This document shows positions 1-6,360 of a DNA stretch of 6,623 bases, in pieces. The notes beneath the pieces are model-generated. The model did no database searches. It saw only the letters and a program-made list of their open reading frames with translations, and had not been told where the DNA came from. The position numbers and the translations under genes are program-made. Origin of the DNA: an uncultured Pirellulaceae bacterium (lineage in GTDB: Bacteria; Planctomycetota; Planctomycetia; Pirellulales; Pirellulaceae); the NCBI GenBank assembly GCA_947258905.1, contig CAMYKF010000064.1, forward strand, positions 1 to 6,623, given 5' to 3'. The first letter of the stretch is position 1, and the number at the start of each line of letters is the position of its first letter.

Positions 1-518
1 TCGGGCGCATCGACATCCTGGTCAACAACGCTGGTCTGGGACCGCCCGAGACGCCGGTCGAGGATGCGACCGAGGCCGACTTCGATCTCACCTTCGATCT
101 CAACGTCAAGGGCCTCTTCTTCAGCAGCCAGGCTGTGGGCCGGGTGATGATCGCCCAGGGCTCCGGCAAGATCGTCAACCTCAGTTCGCAGGCGGGCTTC
201 ATCGCCCTGCCCGGAGAAGCCATCTACTGCGCCTCGAAGGCTGCCGTCTCCCATCTGACGAAATGCCTGGCGATCGAATGGGGCCAGTACGGCATCAACG
301 TCAATGCCGTCGCGCCAACGTTCATCAAGACGCCGGGCACGGCGCCGGCGCTATCCGATCCCGACTTCGCCGATGACGTGATCGAGCGCATCGCGGGCCT
401 GCATCGCGTGGGAGAGCCGGTGGACGTCGCGGGAGCCGTCGTCTACCTCGCCTCACCTGCGTCGTCACTGGTCACGGGCACGACATTGATGGTGGACGGA
501 GGCTGGACCGCTCGCTGA
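1..518 (+). CDS. Short-chain dehydrogenase/reductase (SDR), 5'-truncated
   Basis: This is an NAD(P)-dependent oxidoreductase of the classical SDR family; the substrate cannot be told from sequence. The reading frame is open from base 3 and gives 171 residues before the TGA at 516-518. Visible landmarks, numbered from the first visible codon, are NNAG at 8-11, the structural Asn in DLNVKG (N34), the catalytic Ser in NLSSQAG (about S62) and YCASK with Tyr75 and Lys79, so the active-site tetrad is complete. The segment NAVAPTFIKT follows, and the C-terminus has the usual VTGTTLMVDGG pattern. Classical SDRs are about 250 residues, so roughly 80 N-terminal residues, including the glycine-rich cofactor loop, lie outside the window. 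Third codon positions are very GC-rich (34 of the first 40 codons by hand count), more than in the minus-strand genes, which may mean horizontal transfer or a contig join. The gene converges on the lipoprotein gene with an 81-bp gap in which I see no clear terminator. Confidence 0.93.
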   Translation, partial: GRIDILVNNAGLGPPETPVEDATEADFDLTFDLNVKGLFFSSQAVGRVMIAQGSGKIVNLSSQAGFIALPGEAIYCASKAAVSHLTKCLAIEWGQYGINVNAVAPTFIKTPGTAPALSDPDFADDVIERIAGLHRVGEPVDVAGAVVYLASPASSLVTGTTLMVDGGWTAR

Positions 519-599
519 GACTCCGATCCTGGGCGTCGGGAGGCATCGCCGGCGCGCTCGTTCCTGGGGTCGCGGGATAGGCCGGAGGTGGTGGCCGAC

Positions 600-2063
600 T
601 CATAGTGGGTGAGAGCGCGGAGACATGCTTCGCGCCGAAGTGGTGACGTCCATGCCAGGCAACACCATCTCTGAGTCCCAAACGGGGATCTCGGTGTCTG
701 CTTCGCTCGACTCGACACCGAGGGTGGAGTGCCGGTCGAGCAGAAGGGCCCACTCGGGCAGCTCGTCGCCGAACAACCGCGTGGGCGAGCTGCCACTGGT
801 TGAGACATTGACGGCAAGAAACTTCAGACCCTGATCCCTGCGCTGTTCCCACGCGCCGGCCAGGCTGCGTACCGAAGTAACTGACGTTGGTTCCGATGGC
901 GTCCAGAAGACAACCATGACGGGGTAATCCGTGGCGTAACGATTCCAGTCAAAGGGAATTCCCCGCGCCGTCTGGCCAGTGATGGCAAACGACTGGCCGA
1001 CCATCGACAAGCGGGTTTCACGCAACTCGCAAATTTGCTGCAGGCGTTCCCGCAGCTCAGGACTGTGCATGTTCAGGCTGGCCGCCAGCACAATCCGGTT
1101 GGCTTCCAGGGCTTCTTCGCGCAGTTCATTGCGTTCCAGCCACGAGATCGAACCCAGCAGCTGGTCCATCGTGGGCGCATCCAGTTGCGGATCGGCCAGC
1201 ATCTGATTGGCGACACTGCGATATTGGTCGATGGCCTGGGGAGCTTGATCGCGAATGTCATTCATGATGACATCCAGATTCAGCTCGGCGATTTGCAGGC
1301 GGGAAGCAAGAGTCGTCAGATACGTTTGCACTTGCTCGTCCTGGGAGTTGCCATAGACATCGACCAGTTCGTGCATAATGCGACGCCACGCTTCCCGTTC
1401 TCCACGACGCAGCAATCCGTCTGCGAAGGTGGCGACCTCGCGCATCGCGGTGTAACTTTCGGGGAAACGTCCGGCGACATGCCGCGCGGCGGCTACCACC
1501 GGCTCGAGATCCAGCTGGTTGGCCCCGGCCTGACGGCCCAGCTCGTTGTACAGACTGGCGACAGCCACGGCTTCGGCAATCCGGGGGTTGGGATGATTTT
1601 GCATTTTGCTGGCGAACTCGAGAAACTCGGTGCGGCTGGTCACGTCACCCAGACTGCCACGTCGCAACAGGGCGTCCAGTTGCGATCGCACGACCTGTAA
1701 ACGCTGTTCCGACGTGAGTTTCATCTCCAGCAGCTTGCGGCAGGCCTCGGATCTCTGTCGCTGCAATTGCAATTGGGCCTTTGGATCCCGCACCCCCTGT
1801 TGCTCCATTTGCTTGCGATTCAGGAAGGCCAGCAGTTCATCCTGATCGTCCGGTACCGGCTCGCCAGGAGCGTCGGGCAGTGACTGATTCTGAATCGCTT
1901 CCACAATTCCTCCGCCGCCGGATTCGTCTGGCCCGGTGCCTTCCTGCTGCTCTGATGACGAGTCGGCAAGTCGATCGGATGGGGTAGCGGTCCCGTTGCA
2001 TCCCCAACTGCTGATCAACAGCAGCAGGGCAATGGCCAGCAAAAACATTTTGGCGCAGCTCAT
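600..2063 (-). CDS. Predicted lipoprotein with C-terminal thioredoxin-like domain lacking CxxC
   Basis: The 487-residue product starts with a lipoprotein signal: Lys5, a hydrophobic stretch at 6-17 and a lipobox-like SSWGC ending at Cys22, so it is probably lipid-anchored outside the cytoplasm. A low-complexity Ser/Glu/Gly/Pro-rich linker follows (about 23-75), then a long, mainly helical region (about 75-350) rich in Leu, Arg, Glu and Gln. Residues from about 355 resemble a TlpA/AhpC-type thioredoxin fold, with YPVMVVFWTPSEPT (380-393) at the active-site strand and LKFLAVNVS (413-421) as the next strand. The usual WCxxC position reads SEPT, so both redox cysteines are absent and disulfide chemistry is unlikely; a structural or binding role is more plausible. 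The last ~40 residues match no thioredoxin end that I recognise. Met6 is an alternative start, but Met1 gives the signal a positive charge. No clear ribosome binding site is visible. The exact function is unknown. Confidence 0.8.
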   Translation of the reverse strand: MSCAKMFLLAIALLLLISSWGCNGTATPSDRLADSSSEQQEGTGPDESGGGGIVEAIQNQSLPDAPGEPVPDDQDELLAFLNRKQMEQQGVRDPKAQLQLQRQRSEACRKLLEMKLTSEQRLQVVRSQLDALLRRGSLGDVTSRTEFLEFASKMQNHPNPRIAEAVAVASLYNELGRQAGANQLDLEPVVAAARHVAGRFPESYTAMREVATFADGLLRRGEREAWRRIMHELVDVYGNSQDEQVQTYLTTLASRLQIAELNLDVIMNDIRDQAPQAIDQYRSVANQMLADPQLDAPTMDQLLGSISWLERNELREEALEANRIVLAASLNMHSPELRERLQQICELRETRLSMVGQSFAITGQTARGIPFDWNRYATDYPVMVVFWTPSEPTSVTSVRSLAGAWEQRRDQGLKFLAVNVSTSGSSPTRLFGDELPEWALLLDRHSTLGVESSEADTEIPVWDSEMVLPGMDVTTSARSMSPRSHPL

Positions 2064-2105
2064 GTCGAAACCGTCGGTTGAACAGCGAAGCAGGGCTTTT
2101 TTGCT

Positions 2106-2123
2106 CTGGACTCCGGACTCCAG
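2106..2123. promoter_or_regulatory. Imperfect 18-bp palindrome upstream of lipoprotein gene (possible operator)
   Basis: The sequence reads CTGGACTCCGGACTCCAG. It is symmetric about its centre except for one C/C mismatch (2111 and 2118) and also contains a tandem GGACTCC duplication (2108-2121). It lies 43 bp upstream of the lipoprotein start, inside the 204-bp gap after the DUF1844 gene. That fits an operator-like site or a short mRNA hairpin, but chance in GC-rich DNA is possible. I find no convincing -35/-10 pair or intrinsic terminator in the rest of this gap. Confidence 0.25.
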
Positions 2124-2267
2124 GCATGCGGACGCAGTCCCTCAATGTAACGTGACGGCCGCGCGCCGGGCCAGAGCACTTTGGCGTCGGCGCAAAAAGC
2201 AAAAGGCGCGCAGGACCAAACACGCAGCACGGCTGGTTGGCAGGCAGCAATTAGTGCGCTGAGGCCA

Positions 2268-2717
2268 TCAATCCGGCAACTCGAGCGAAGAAGCGGGCGG
2301 TTCGGTCGATTCGGGCATGTCGGGCATGGTATCCGGCATGGCAACAAACACCATTCGCAACTGGTGCAGCGTTTCCTCCAGCAACTGCTTTTCAGAATCG
2401 TCCAGGTTGCCCTGGGTTTTTTCATCCAGCATCGCCAGCGTGTCGATGAAGTGCTTGGCCAGCGATTTGCGAATCACCGGTTTCCCCTCTATCGGATCGG
2501 GAATCTGGCCGAGGTTGGCCAGCGCCTGTGTGGCCATCGTGGTTATCAACACAGGAAAGGAAGCTGGCGGCATTTGCAGATCGTCGGCGGAACTGTCGGC
2601 GGCCTGCGCTTCCATTTGGCGCTTTACTTCTTCCTTTTCACGTTCCACCTGGGATTTCCAGTCGTCATCGACATGGATTTTTGGTTCGGCATCGGGTTGG
2701 GGGTCCGGATCGCTCAT
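2268..2717 (-). CDS. DUF1844 domain-containing protein
   Basis: This is a small acidic 149-residue protein. A charged, probably helical N-terminus (about 1-45, with EREKEEVKRQME) leads into a conserved-looking core at about 53-126. The core reads FPVLITTMATQALANLGQIP, then IDTLAMLDEKTQGNL, then LLEETLHQLRMVFV. This is the pattern I know from DUF1844 proteins (often about 100-150 residues, frequent in Planctomycetes and Acidobacteria), whose biochemical function is not established. The tail contains two Met-Pro-Asp repeats (127-133) and is Pro/Glu-rich and probably disordered. No signal peptide or membrane span is seen, so it is probably cytoplasmic. It lies 72 nt downstream of pyrG on the same strand and is likely co-transcribed. 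There is no Shine-Dalgarno in front of its ATG; the transcript instead carries CCUCCUU, an anti-Shine-Dalgarno-like run, 15 nt upstream. Confidence 0.88.
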   Translation of the reverse strand: MSDPDPQPDAEPKIHVDDDWKSQVEREKEEVKRQMEAQAADSSADDLQMPPASFPVLITTMATQALANLGQIPDPIEGKPVIRKSLAKHFIDTLAMLDEKTQGNLDDSEKQLLEETLHQLRMVFVAMPDTMPDMPESTEPPASSLELPD

Positions 2718-2789
2718 AATTAACGGGTACTCAAGGAGGAAACAAAAGGGAAATGGATGTTGCCGGATGGGCCGGCGTGATGCGTTTGA

Positions 2790-4415
2790 TCAATGACTGG
2801 TTATTTCGACGTCAACATTTTCGCGTCGCAGTGCCGCCTGAATAAAACCGGAGAACAGCGGGTGCGATTGAGTCGGCTTGGACTTGAATTCCGGATGGAA
2901 CTGCACCGCCACAAACCATGGATGATCGACCAGTTCCATGATCTCCACCAACTCGCCATTGTCGCTGGTGCCGGCAAACAACATGCCATGCGCCTCGAAC
3001 TGTTTTCGGTAGACGTTGTTGAATTCGTAGCGGTGTCGATGGCGTTCGGAGATCGTGGTGGTTCCATACCAGTCGCGGGCGCGGCTGTCCGCTGTCAGGT
3101 CGGACACTTGTGCGCCAAGTCGCATTGTGCCGCCCTTGAACGTAATGTTCTTTTGTTCGTCCAGCAGACAAATCACCGGATCGGGTGTGTCCTTGTCGAA
3201 CTCGGTGGAATTGGCCCCGCTCAATCCGACGACATTGCGGGCGAATTCAATGGCGGCACATTGCAGCCCCAGGCAAATCCCGAAAAAGGGAATTTTGCGT
3301 TCCCGGGCAAAGCGAATCGTCTCGACCTTGCCTTCGGTGCCGCGTTCTCCGAATCCACCGGGAACCAGAATGCCGTCGTATCCGGCCAGCAATCGTTCGG
3401 GGCCTTCGCGTTCGATTTCCTCGCTTTCGATGCGGCCCACGCGGACCTGTGCATAGTGCTCCAGTCCGGCATGGTCGATGGCTTCGTAAATCGATTTGTA
3501 GGCGTCCTTGTGTTTGGCGTACTTGCCCACCACGGCAATGCTGATTTCGGTTTCGGGATTTCGCATGCGGTGAATCAATTCGCGCCAGTCATCCAGATCC
3601 AGCGAGCGGGTCTTCAGGCTCAGCTGATCGACCACCAGCTGGTCCAGTCCGTGATCGACCAGCGAGATGGGCACCTCGTAAATCGAAAAGTCCTTGTCAC
3701 GCTCCTCGATGACCGCTTCGATCGGCAAGTTGCAGAACAAGCCGATCTTTTCACGTTCCTCACTGCCGATGCTGCGTTCACTGCGACAGATCAGGATGTC
3801 CGGTTGAATACCGATTTGCCGCAACTGGCCCACCGAGTGCTGCGTGGGTTTGGTTTTCAGTTCGCCAGCCGCCTTGAGATAAGGAACCAGCGTGAGGTGG
3901 ATGTACAGGCAATTGGCCTTGCCGACGTCAGTCGAGAACTGCCGGATGGCTTCCAGAAAAGGCTGGCTTTCGATGTCACCCACCGTACCACCGATCTCGG
4001 TGATCACCACATCCACGTCGTCGTCGGCCAGTTTGTGGATACAGCGTTTGATTTCGTTGGTGATGTGCGGGATGACCTGCACGGTTTTGCCGAGGAACTC
4101 GCCACGGCGTTCCTTTTCGATCACCGTCTGGTAGATCTGGCCGGTCGTGTAGTTGGAATGGCGAGTCAGCGGGCTGTTGGTAAATCGCTCGTAGTGACCG
4201 AGATCGAGGTCGGTCTCGCTGCCGTCATCCAGCACGTACACCTCGCCGTGCTGATAGGGACTCATCGTTCCCGGATCGACATTGATGTAGGGATCCAGCT
4301 TTTGCATGCGAACGCGCAGGCCGCGTCGCTCCAGCAGCATCCCGATTGAAGCACTTGTCAGCCCCTTGCCCAGCGAACTGACGACGCCGCCAGTGACAAA
4401 AATAAACTTGGTCAT
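2790..4415 (-). CDS. pyrG: CTP synthase (glutamine-hydrolysing)
   Basis: PyrG converts UTP, ATP and glutamine to CTP, the last step of de novo pyrimidine nucleotide synthesis in the cytoplasm. The 541-residue product has the normal family length. The N-terminal amidoligase domain (about 1-270) starts with FVTGGVVSSLGKG (P-loop-like, 6-18), followed by DPYINVDPGTMSPYQHGEV (41-59), IGGTVGDIES (141-150) and KTKPTQHSV (187-195, nucleotide-binding region). The C-terminal class I glutamine amidotransferase domain (about 290-535) has PGGFGERG (352-359), the nucleophile Cys381 in GICLGLQ, and His507 with Glu509 in QFHPEF, so it appears fully active. The frame stays open 26 codons upstream to a TTG at 4493, but MTKFIFVTGG is the family N-terminus and its ATG has an AAGGA site 6 nt upstream, so 4415 is the start. 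It follows kdsB after 74 nt; KdsB consumes the CTP made here. Confidence 0.98.
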   Translation of the reverse strand: MTKFIFVTGGVVSSLGKGLTSASIGMLLERRGLRVRMQKLDPYINVDPGTMSPYQHGEVYVLDDGSETDLDLGHYERFTNSPLTRHSNYTTGQIYQTVIEKERRGEFLGKTVQVIPHITNEIKRCIHKLADDDVDVVITEIGGTVGDIESQPFLEAIRQFSTDVGKANCLYIHLTLVPYLKAAGELKTKPTQHSVGQLRQIGIQPDILICRSERSIGSEEREKIGLFCNLPIEAVIEERDKDFSIYEVPISLVDHGLDQLVVDQLSLKTRSLDLDDWRELIHRMRNPETEISIAVVGKYAKHKDAYKSIYEAIDHAGLEHYAQVRVGRIESEEIEREGPERLLAGYDGILVPGGFGERGTEGKVETIRFARERKIPFFGICLGLQCAAIEFARNVVGLSGANSTEFDKDTPDPVICLLDEQKNITFKGGTMRLGAQVSDLTADSRARDWYGTTTISERHRHRYEFNNVYRKQFEAHGMLFAGTSDNGELVEIMELVDHPWFVAVQFHPEFKSKPTQSHPLFSGFIQAALRRENVDVEITSH

Positions 4416-4421
4416 CGAGTA

Positions 4422-4426
4422 TCCTT
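4422..4426 (-). promoter_or_regulatory. Ribosome binding site that fixes the pyrG start
   Basis: On the minus strand, GGGGAAGGAT precedes the ATG at 4415, with AAGGA 6 nt from the start codon. It supports this ATG over the in-frame TTG at 4493, which overlaps the kdsB stop codon. Confidence 0.75.
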
Positions 4427-4489
4427 CCCCGATTTTGGTGCACATTCCATCTTTCAGCCGCTCCGAAAAATTCAAAGCACGCCATTTTA

Positions 4490-5236
4490 TCAAGTGCCCG
4501 TGCGACTGACAAACGCCTGATAATCGGCGAGTGTATCAATGCCACTCGCATGTCGCGGAGTGACGCCGACCAGAATGGTCATTCCCAGATGTAACGCCCG
4601 CAACTGCTCGAGGGACTCGGCAATCTCGGCGGGCGGGCGCTCGGCAGCGGCCAGTTGCAGCAGGGCATCGCGTCGATACACGTACAAACCGACATGCTGG
4701 TGCCACGTTGTCGTCGATTGGTTGTGCACGCTGGCCACCCCGTCACGCGGATGCGGAATCGGACTGCGACTGAAATACAGTGCCCTGCCCCGGGCGTCGA
4801 ACACGACCTTGACGCAGGCCGGATCCTCGATGCGAACGGCATCGTTCAGCGGCGAAGCGAGTGTCGCCATCTCCGCATCGGGGTTTTTCAGCAACAGTCC
4901 GGCGGCCAGGTCGATATCGGCAGGATCAATTTCCGGCTCGTCACCCTGCACATTGATCAGCAATTGGAATTCGGGGTATCGCTGCGCGATTTCCGCCAAT
5001 CGGTCAGTGCCGCTGCTGTGATCAGACCGCGTCAGTTCGGCGCGGCCGCCGAATTCCGATACCGCTTCCACAATTTGCGGGTCGTCCGCGGCAACCAGGA
5101 TATGGTCAGTGGCTGTCGCTCCGCTGGCCGATTCGTAAGTGTGCTGAATCAGCGGCTTGCCGGTTTCGCGCAACAACAGTTTGCGCTCGAGTCGTGTCGA
5201 TTCCAGACGCGCGGGGATAACGATCAGGCAACTCAA
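4490..5236 (-). CDS. kdsB: 3-deoxy-manno-octulosonate cytidylyltransferase (CMP-Kdo synthetase)
   Basis: KdsB activates Kdo with CTP to give CMP-Kdo and pyrophosphate, the donor for the lipid A inner core of lipopolysaccharide. With a TTG start at 5236 the product is 248 residues, the same length as the E. coli enzyme. Landmarks are IPARLESTRLERK (7-19, nucleotide-binding loop; the usual PGK reads ERK), LVAADDPQI (47-55), TRSDHSSGTDRLAEI (69-83), INVQGDEP (94-101, with the metal-binding Asp99), YFSRSPIP (154-161), HVGLYVYRRDALL (181-193) and ESLEQLRALHLGM (207-219). The TTG is chosen because family homology begins at once (SCLIVIPARL) and a GGAAG site lies 5 nt upstream; the ATG at 5353 would add 39 unrelated residues. 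The first 131 nt overlap the LRAT gene in another frame. The stop TGA overlaps a TTG in the pyrG frame (TTGA). The gene implies a Kdo-containing outer membrane. Confidence 0.95.
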   Translation of the reverse strand: MSCLIVIPARLESTRLERKLLLRETGKPLIQHTYESASGATATDHILVAADDPQIVEAVSEFGGRAELTRSDHSSGTDRLAEIAQRYPEFQLLINVQGDEPEIDPADIDLAAGLLLKNPDAEMATLASPLNDAVRIEDPACVKVVFDARGRALYFSRSPIPHPRDGVASVHNQSTTTWHQHVGLYVYRRDALLQLAAAERPPAEIAESLEQLRALHLGMTILVGVTPRHASGIDTLADYQAFVSRTGT

Positions 5237-5987
5237 GGATGCTTCCGGGCAAAGGTACTGGCGGTGTTTGTGGACAGAGGGCAATCCGTCCGTCCTGGCT
5301 GGCGGTTGCCGCCCGCATGGCATCGCGTGTGGCGGCCGAAGTCTGCTCGCCAATCAACTCGCCCAGCAGCCAGCTGCCAAAGCCAACTGCGGCACCTGCG
5401 GGTCCCCCCAGTAGAAAGCCAACGCCGCTGGAAGCCAATGCCCCGGACTGACGTCCGATTTCTGTGGTGCGACGGCGGTCCTTGCCCGTCTTGAGAGCCA
5501 TGATTTCGGCAGAGAACTGCACGGCGTCACCCGCCAGAGCGGCCGGCAACCCGGCAGCTCCCGCTGCCCGAGCCGCCAGTTTTCCGGTGGCCAGCTTCTG
5601 CGCAAGTCGCGGGACGGCCAGTTTGATCGCGGCAGCACCGCTACGTCGACAAACCGAGTCAACCAGATTCGATTGTCGGCTGTCCGCAATGCCGAGACGA
5701 CACCAGTTCACAAAGTGCTCGCAATTATTGTCGAACACGTCGTAATTCGATTCGCCCAGCCGGCTCCAGGCCCGCGCCACAATTTGTTGTGGTGAGTACT
5801 CGGCCGGATCGGGCTGGATATGGACCGCATAATTGCCGGCAAACAAATCCCACGCCACGATTTCCACGCGGGCATTTCGCTTGTTGTGCAGACCACGCCC
5901 ATAGTGGATCACCATGCCGTTGCCGACATCGATGCCGTGGTGGGTGTATGCGCCGTATTTAACAACCAGGTGGTTGCCAGTCGCCAT
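5106..5987 (-). CDS. LRAT-domain protein (lecithin:retinol acyltransferase-like, NlpC/P60 superfamily)
   Basis: The 293-residue product has an N-terminal LRAT-like domain (about 1-98). It starts NHLVVKYGAYTHHGIDVGNG, with the catalytic His in THHGID (H17), a second His in VIHYGRG (H28) and the nucleophile Cys89 in NNCEHFVNWCR. Known relatives are circularly permuted papain-like thiol enzymes that transfer or cleave acyl groups; bacterial members are common but mostly uncharacterised. Beyond the domain, an Ala/Arg/Lys-rich helical part (about 115-175) leads to a glycine-rich hydrophobic stretch (about 186-213, GVGFLLGGPAGAAVGFG) that could insert into or contact a membrane. No N-terminal signal is seen. 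Residues from about 251 overlap kdsB and look like translated kdsB sequence in another frame, so the true C-terminus may be shorter if a frameshift is hidden here. It is the first gene of the minus-strand block, behind a good promoter, though it lacks a clear Shine-Dalgarno. The substrate is unknown. Confidence 0.85.
   Translation of the reverse strand: MATGNHLVVKYGAYTHHGIDVGNGMVIHYGRGLHNKRNARVEIVAWDLFAGNYAVHIQPDPAEYSPQQIVARAWSRLGESNYDVFDNNCEHFVNWCRLGIADSRQSNLVDSVCRRSGAAAIKLAVPRLAQKLATGKLAARAAGAAGLPAALAGDAVQFSAEIMALKTGKDRRRTTEIGRQSGALASSGVGFLLGGPAGAAVGFGSWLLGELIGEQTSAATRDAMRAATASQDGRIALCPQTPPVPLPGSILELPDRYPRASGIDTTRAQTVVARNRQAADSAHLRIGQRSDSH
5242..5246 (-). promoter_or_regulatory. Ribosome binding site supporting the TTG start of kdsB
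   Basis: On the minus strand GGAAG stands 5 nt before the TTG at 5236. The site lies inside the LRAT coding region, so kdsB translation would start within the upstream gene, possibly coupled to it. Confidence 0.5.
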
Positions 5988-6024
5988 GTGAGATTAGCCG
6001 GTGAGTAATAAATCGGGACGGGGA

Positions 6025-6053
6025 ATCATACAAAGGGTGACGCGGAGGGTCAA
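6025..6053 (-). promoter_or_regulatory. Sigma70-type promoter for the LRAT-kdsB-pyrG block
   Basis: Read on the minus strand, TTGACC (6053-6048) and TATGAT (6030-6025) are separated by exactly 17 bp. Each hexamer matches the housekeeping consensus at five of six positions. Transcription would start near 6018 and leave a leader of about 30 nt before the LRAT ATG at 5987. Planctomycete promoters are less well mapped than those of E. coli, so this is a sequence-based prediction. Confidence 0.6.
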
Positions 6054-6118
6054 TTTTTGGACGGAAAGCCATGGATTCGCGGATTTATCGAGTCGGAAAT
6101 CGTGCCACGGCTTAACTC

Positions 6119-6146
6119 GTACGATGGCCTTGGAAGGCCATCGTAC
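6119..6146. repeat. Perfect 13-bp inverted repeat (REP-like palindrome)
   Basis: The arm GTACGATGGCCTT (6119-6131) is followed by GG and its exact reverse complement (6134-6146). As RNA it would form a 12-bp stem with a TGGA loop. No T-tract follows on either strand, and both flanking genes begin rather than end near here, so an intrinsic terminator is unlikely. Short GC-rich palindromes of this type occur as dispersed REP-like elements in planctomycete genomes as far as I recall; only one copy is in this window. Confidence 0.7.
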
Positions 6147-6171
6147 ACCCCGCCAAAACCCAATCGGAGCA

Positions 6172-6360
6172 TCAGCGTAGCAGTTCCTCGATGCGGTCGG
6201 CGGTCAAATCGCCTCCCATCGGGTGGCCTCACGAGACAATAATGCCCTTTTGGTCGTTCAGCGCCGAAAATTGGCTGAATTGGCGGACGGGAGCGGGAGA
6301 TGCACAAACCTTGCCAGCTAGCAATGCCACCGTTGAAGGGGCCCGCGTCAATGGTCGATT
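6172..6360 (-). pseudogene. Possible degraded reading frame or repeat-associated remnant
   Basis: On the minus strand a frame is open for 43 codons (6360-6232), is interrupted by a single TGA (6229-6231), and continues for 18 codons to a TGA at 6172-6174. The last part reads GHPMGGDLTADRIEELLR, which looks like an ordinary amphipathic protein end; the part before the stop ends in LNDQKGIIVS. I do not recognise a family. It could be a decayed gene, part of a dispersed repeat that includes the adjacent palindrome, or chance. No ATG opens the first part. Confidence 0.15.

Noticed and set aside
443..852. Two overlapping minus-strand frames spanning the SDR 3' end and the lipoprotein 3' end
   Set aside because: They are Arg/Pro/Ser-rich translations typical of out-of-frame GC-rich DNA and overlap well-supported genes.
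1035..1700. 221-codon plus-strand frame opposite the lipoprotein gene
   Set aside because: It is a shadow of the minus-strand gene, with no ribosome binding site or domain features.
2180..2212. GGCGC and GCGC motifs around A-rich spacers as a terminator or repeat
   Set aside because: The complementarity is only 4-5 bp over a long loop and depends on self-complementary GCGC, so it is probably chance.
2760..2785. Short GCCGG/CCGGC hairpin after pyrG as an intrinsic terminator
   Set aside because: The stem is only 5 bp and no T-run follows directly on the minus strand.
2753..2845. 30-codon plus-strand ORF behind a perfect AAGGAGG
   Set aside because: The spacing (13 nt) is long, the ORF runs into the antisense of the pyrG 3' end, and the peptide is unremarkable; the Shine-Dalgarno match alone does not support a gene.
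2793..4349. 518-codon open frame on the plus strand opposite pyrG
   Set aside because: It lies wholly antisense to an unmistakable pyrG, shows no recognisable domain, and is expected from codon bias in a GC-rich conserved gene.
4655..5494. 279-codon plus-strand frame opposite kdsB and the LRAT gene
   Set aside because: It is antisense to two genes with clear catalytic motifs and resembles no protein family.
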